From the NCBI RefSeq assembly GCF_001427605.1, contig NZ_LMGZ01000020.1, positions 181,233 through 245,232 of the forward strand: 64,000 nt of DNA. The letters are read 5' to 3'. Below, piece by piece: positions 62,408-64,000 of the stretch (positions within the stretch are counted from its first letter, which is position 1; each line of letters begins with the position of its first letter). The notes under the pieces are model-generated. The model was not told where the DNA came from. It did no database searches and was given only the letters and a program-made list of their open reading frames with translations. The stretch comes from Devosia sp. Root635 (GTDB taxonomy: Bacteria; Pseudomonadota; Alphaproteobacteria; Rhizobiales; Devosiaceae). The position numbers and the translations under genes are program-made.

Positions 62408-62722
62408 TTAGGTGTCGCTGTCCTCGCCGTGGTCTTCCATCGCGTGCTCGATCATGTCGGCCAGCATACGGGCGATATGCTGGTCGGCTGTCTCGTAGAA
62501 CACCTGCTTGTTGCGCCGCGTTCCCCGCACCAGCCGCGCTGCGCGCAACAGGCGCAAATGGTGGCTGACCAGTGAGGGCGAAGCGTTGACCGCCCTGGCG
62601 ATATCGCCAACCGCGATGGGTTCGGAGAGACAGGCCAGCAGCACGCGCAGCCGCGTCGGATCGCCCAGCAGGCGATAGGTTTCGGCGATGACGGATATCT
62701 GGGCGTCGCTGGGTGTGCTCAA
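62408..62722 (-). CDS. ArsR/SmtB family metal-sensing regulator
   Basis: A small winged HTH repressor, about 104 residues with the start used here (TTG 62722; no clear ribosome site, so the start is uncertain). The HTH core is ISVIAETYRLLGDPTRLRVLLACLSEPIAVGDIARAVNASPSLVSHHLRLLRAARLVRGTRRNKQVFYETADQHIARML, and the C-terminal helix ends in His and Asp/Glu residues (HIARMLADMIEHAMEDHGED) suited to an alpha-5 metal site. No cysteine thiol pair is seen in the HTH. It probably senses zinc or a similar ion and represses the CDF exporter. Confidence 0.87.
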   Translation of the reverse strand: MSTPSDAQISVIAETYRLLGDPTRLRVLLACLSEPIAVGDIARAVNASPSLVSHHLRLLRAARLVRGTRRNKQVFYETADQHIARMLADMIEHAMEDHGEDSDT

Positions 62723-62841
62723 GGCGATGACTCGATGGGCTTGCTGAACCAAGAGGTAAGGCGCTTCGGCGCATGACGCCAGAGGGTGGCTCCATTCGCC
62801 GCGTCGTGCCAAGCTGGCGAAAAGACGAGGAGGAGTCGACC

Positions 62842-63831
62842 ATGGGTTTCCGCGCATTGCTGACCGACCGGGATGCCGAGGGCAAGGTGACATCGGCGGT
62901 CGAGGTGCTGGACGATGCGCGCCTGCCCGAGGGCAATGTGACGGTCGATATCGACTGGGCGGGGCTCAACTACAAGGATGGCCTCTGCCTGACCGGCGGA
63001 GGCGGGCTGGTGCGCACCTATCCGCATGTCGGCGGCATCGACTTTGCCGGCACGGTGCGCGAGAGCGGTGACGCCCGCTACAAGGCGGGCGACAAGGTGC
63101 TGCTGACCGGCTGGCGCGTCGGCGAGACGCATTGGGGCGGCTATGCCGAGCGAGCGCGGGTCGATGCGGACTGGCTGGTGCCATTGCCGCAAGGGCTGAC
63201 GCCGCGCGACGCCATGACCGTCGGCACGGCGGGCCTGACCGCCATGCTGGCCATCGACCGGCTTGAAGCGGCCGGCCTGAAGCCGGAGGCCGGCGAAGTC
63301 CTGGTGACCGGCGCGGCCGGCGGGGTGGGGACCATCGCCACGTCCATGCTGGCGCGGCTCGGCTATCAGGTCGCGGCCCTGTCGGGGCGCCCTCAGCATG
63401 CCGAGGCGCTCAAGGCCCTGGGCGCGGCTGATTTGGTCGACCGCAACGCGTTCCTGGCCCAGCCCGACAAGCCGCTTGAATCGGCGCGCTGGGCGGCGGT
63501 GATCGACAATGTCGGCGGCAGGGTGCTGGGCAAGGTTCTCAAGCAGGTGAAATATGGTGGGGCTGTTGCCAGTATTGGCAATGCCGGCGGTATCGAGCTC
63601 TCGACGAATGTATTGCCGTTCATCCTGCGGGGGATAAGTTTGTTCGGCATCGACAGTGTGATGCAGCCCTATGCGACGCGTGTGGCTGCATGGGAGAGGA
63701 TTGCCGGGACCTTTGATCTGGGGGCCTATGCCGGGCTGGTGCGCGAGGTGGGGCTGGAGGCGTTGCCCGGCGCGGCGCGGGAGATATTGGCGGGTGAGGT
63801 GAAGGGGCGGGTGCTGGTGAAGGTGAGGTAG
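62842..63831 (+). CDS. acuI: Acrylyl-CoA reductase (AcuI/YhdH) family quinone oxidoreductase-like protein
   Basis: A 329-residue medium-chain dehydrogenase/reductase without zinc ligands. WAGLNYKDGLCLTGGGGLVRTYPHVGGIDFAGTVRESGD and TGWRVGETHWGGYAERARVDADWLVPLPQGLTPRDAMTVGTAGLTAMLAI are diagnostic of AcuI, followed by the NADPH motif GAAGGVGTIATSMLA. AcuI reduces acrylyl-CoA to propionyl-CoA with NADPH, detoxifying acrylate in DMSP or 3-hydroxypropionate metabolism. GAGGAGG precedes ATG 62842. It stands alone, divergent from the ArsR gene. Confidence 0.88.
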   Translation: MGFRALLTDRDAEGKVTSAVEVLDDARLPEGNVTVDIDWAGLNYKDGLCLTGGGGLVRTYPHVGGIDFAGTVRESGDARYKAGDKVLLTGWRVGETHWGGYAERARVDADWLVPLPQGLTPRDAMTVGTAGLTAMLAIDRLEAAGLKPEAGEVLVTGAAGGVGTIATSMLARLGYQVAALSGRPQHAEALKALGAADLVDRNAFLAQPDKPLESARWAAVIDNVGGRVLGKVLKQVKYGGAVASIGNAGGIELSTNVLPFILRGISLFGIDSVMQPYATRVAAWERIAGTFDLGAYAGLVREVGLEALPGAAREILAGEVKGRVLVKVR

Positions 63832-63861
63832 CCTATATCGTCACCCAACCACCGCGCGTCA

Positions 63862-63882
63862 TCCTCGGGCTTGACCCGAGGA
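63862..63882. repeat. REP-like palindrome
   Basis: TCCTCGGG-CTTGA-CCCGAGGA forms an 8-bp stem 31 bases after the acuI stop. It could act as a terminator, but it matches the partial second copy at 63909-63921, so it is a repeated extragenic unit. Confidence 0.6.
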
Positions 63883-63908
63883 CACTTCACGCTCCGCAAG
63901 TACAGAGC

Positions 63909-63921
63909 CCTCGGGTCAAGC
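63909..63921. repeat. Truncated second copy of the REP-like palindrome
   Basis: CCTCGGGTCAAGC is identical to the reverse complement of part of the first copy, but the sequence changes directly after it into the transposase coding region. This is the likely insertion point of the IS element. Confidence 0.5.
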
Positions 63922-64000
63922 AACTGTGGATTGTTTGACGATAGCATTGAGGATGGTGATGAACTTTCTCATTGCAGCGTTGATGGCGAGTTTGAAGGGT
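63916..64000 (-). mobile_element. IS110-type transposase, C-terminal end (continues past window)
   Basis: The reverse strand is open from the right edge down to a stop at 63916-63918. The last 27 residues include KLAINAAMRKFITILNAIV, close to the C-terminal helix (AxxAxMRKLLxILNA) of IS110/IS116/IS902 transposases. The stop codon lies inside the palindrome copy at 63909-63921, meaning it may be supplied by the target site. Only the end is visible, so whether the element is intact cannot be judged. Confidence 0.65.

Overview
The window is about 64 kb of high-GC chromosomal DNA from an alphaproteobacterium, most likely a member of the Hyphomicrobiales (Devosia-like). The basis is a fructose ABC system close to my recollection of Sinorhizobium FrcBCA, many GTG/TTG starts, long ATGA/TGATG-coupled operons, FCD-type GntR regulators and the abundance of solute-binding-protein transporters. 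I read no tRNA, rRNA or CRISPR. The genus is inferred, not shown.

Region 1 (1-22.5 kb) looks like a catabolic island for an aromatic, phenylpropenoid or similar carboxylic acid. It holds a cut MarR regulator, a CaiB-type CoA transferase, a P450, a GntR regulator, a dipeptide-type ABC operon with a CapA-like and an MmgE/PrpD-like gene, then an acyl-CoA ligase (feruloyl-CoA-synthase-like), thiolase, SDR, hotdog thioesterase and enoyl-CoA hydratase. A second MarR regulator faces a TRAP transporter, followed by a DUF3237 protein and a flavin monooxygenase. One 7-5-7 inverted repeat (TTGTTAT-N5-ATAACAA) lies at the ABC, ligase and TRAP promoters, which makes a small regulon for the second MarR.

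Region 2 (22.6-40.7 kb) starts with a porin-like protein and an orphan metal-chelate-type binding protein. It continues with an IclR-controlled set: HpcH/HpaI aldolase, SnoaL-like protein, bicupin, BKACE (beta-keto acid cleavage enzyme), SDR, a tripartite tricarboxylate transporter, an LDH2-type dehydrogenase, an iron alcohol dehydrogenase and an aldehyde dehydrogenase. A TTTCA-N5-TGAAA box occurs at four promoters here. A convergent operon of CoA-transferase A/B and acetoacetyl-CoA thiolase, next to a PAS-LuxR regulator, can turn the acetoacetate made by BKACE into acetyl-CoA.

Region 3 (40.7-50.1 kb) is a GntR-controlled operon with AtuA and a short AtuA-like partner, a second dipeptide-type ABC transporter and a type-B carboxylesterase, which suggests import and hydrolysis of an ester.

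Region 4 (50.1-61.2 kb) is sugar uptake: a ROK repressor, FrcBCA, a cytoplasmic glutaminase-A-family (DUF4965/DUF1793-type) enzyme, and a CUT1 ABC system whose ATPase gene is divergent from the binding-protein and permease genes.

Region 5 (61.2-64 kb) holds a His-rich cation-diffusion-facilitator exporter, its ArsR-type regulator with a clear operator, an AcuI-type acrylyl-CoA reductase, REP-like palindromes, and at the right edge the C-terminus of an IS110-type transposase that appears to sit in one of those palindromes.
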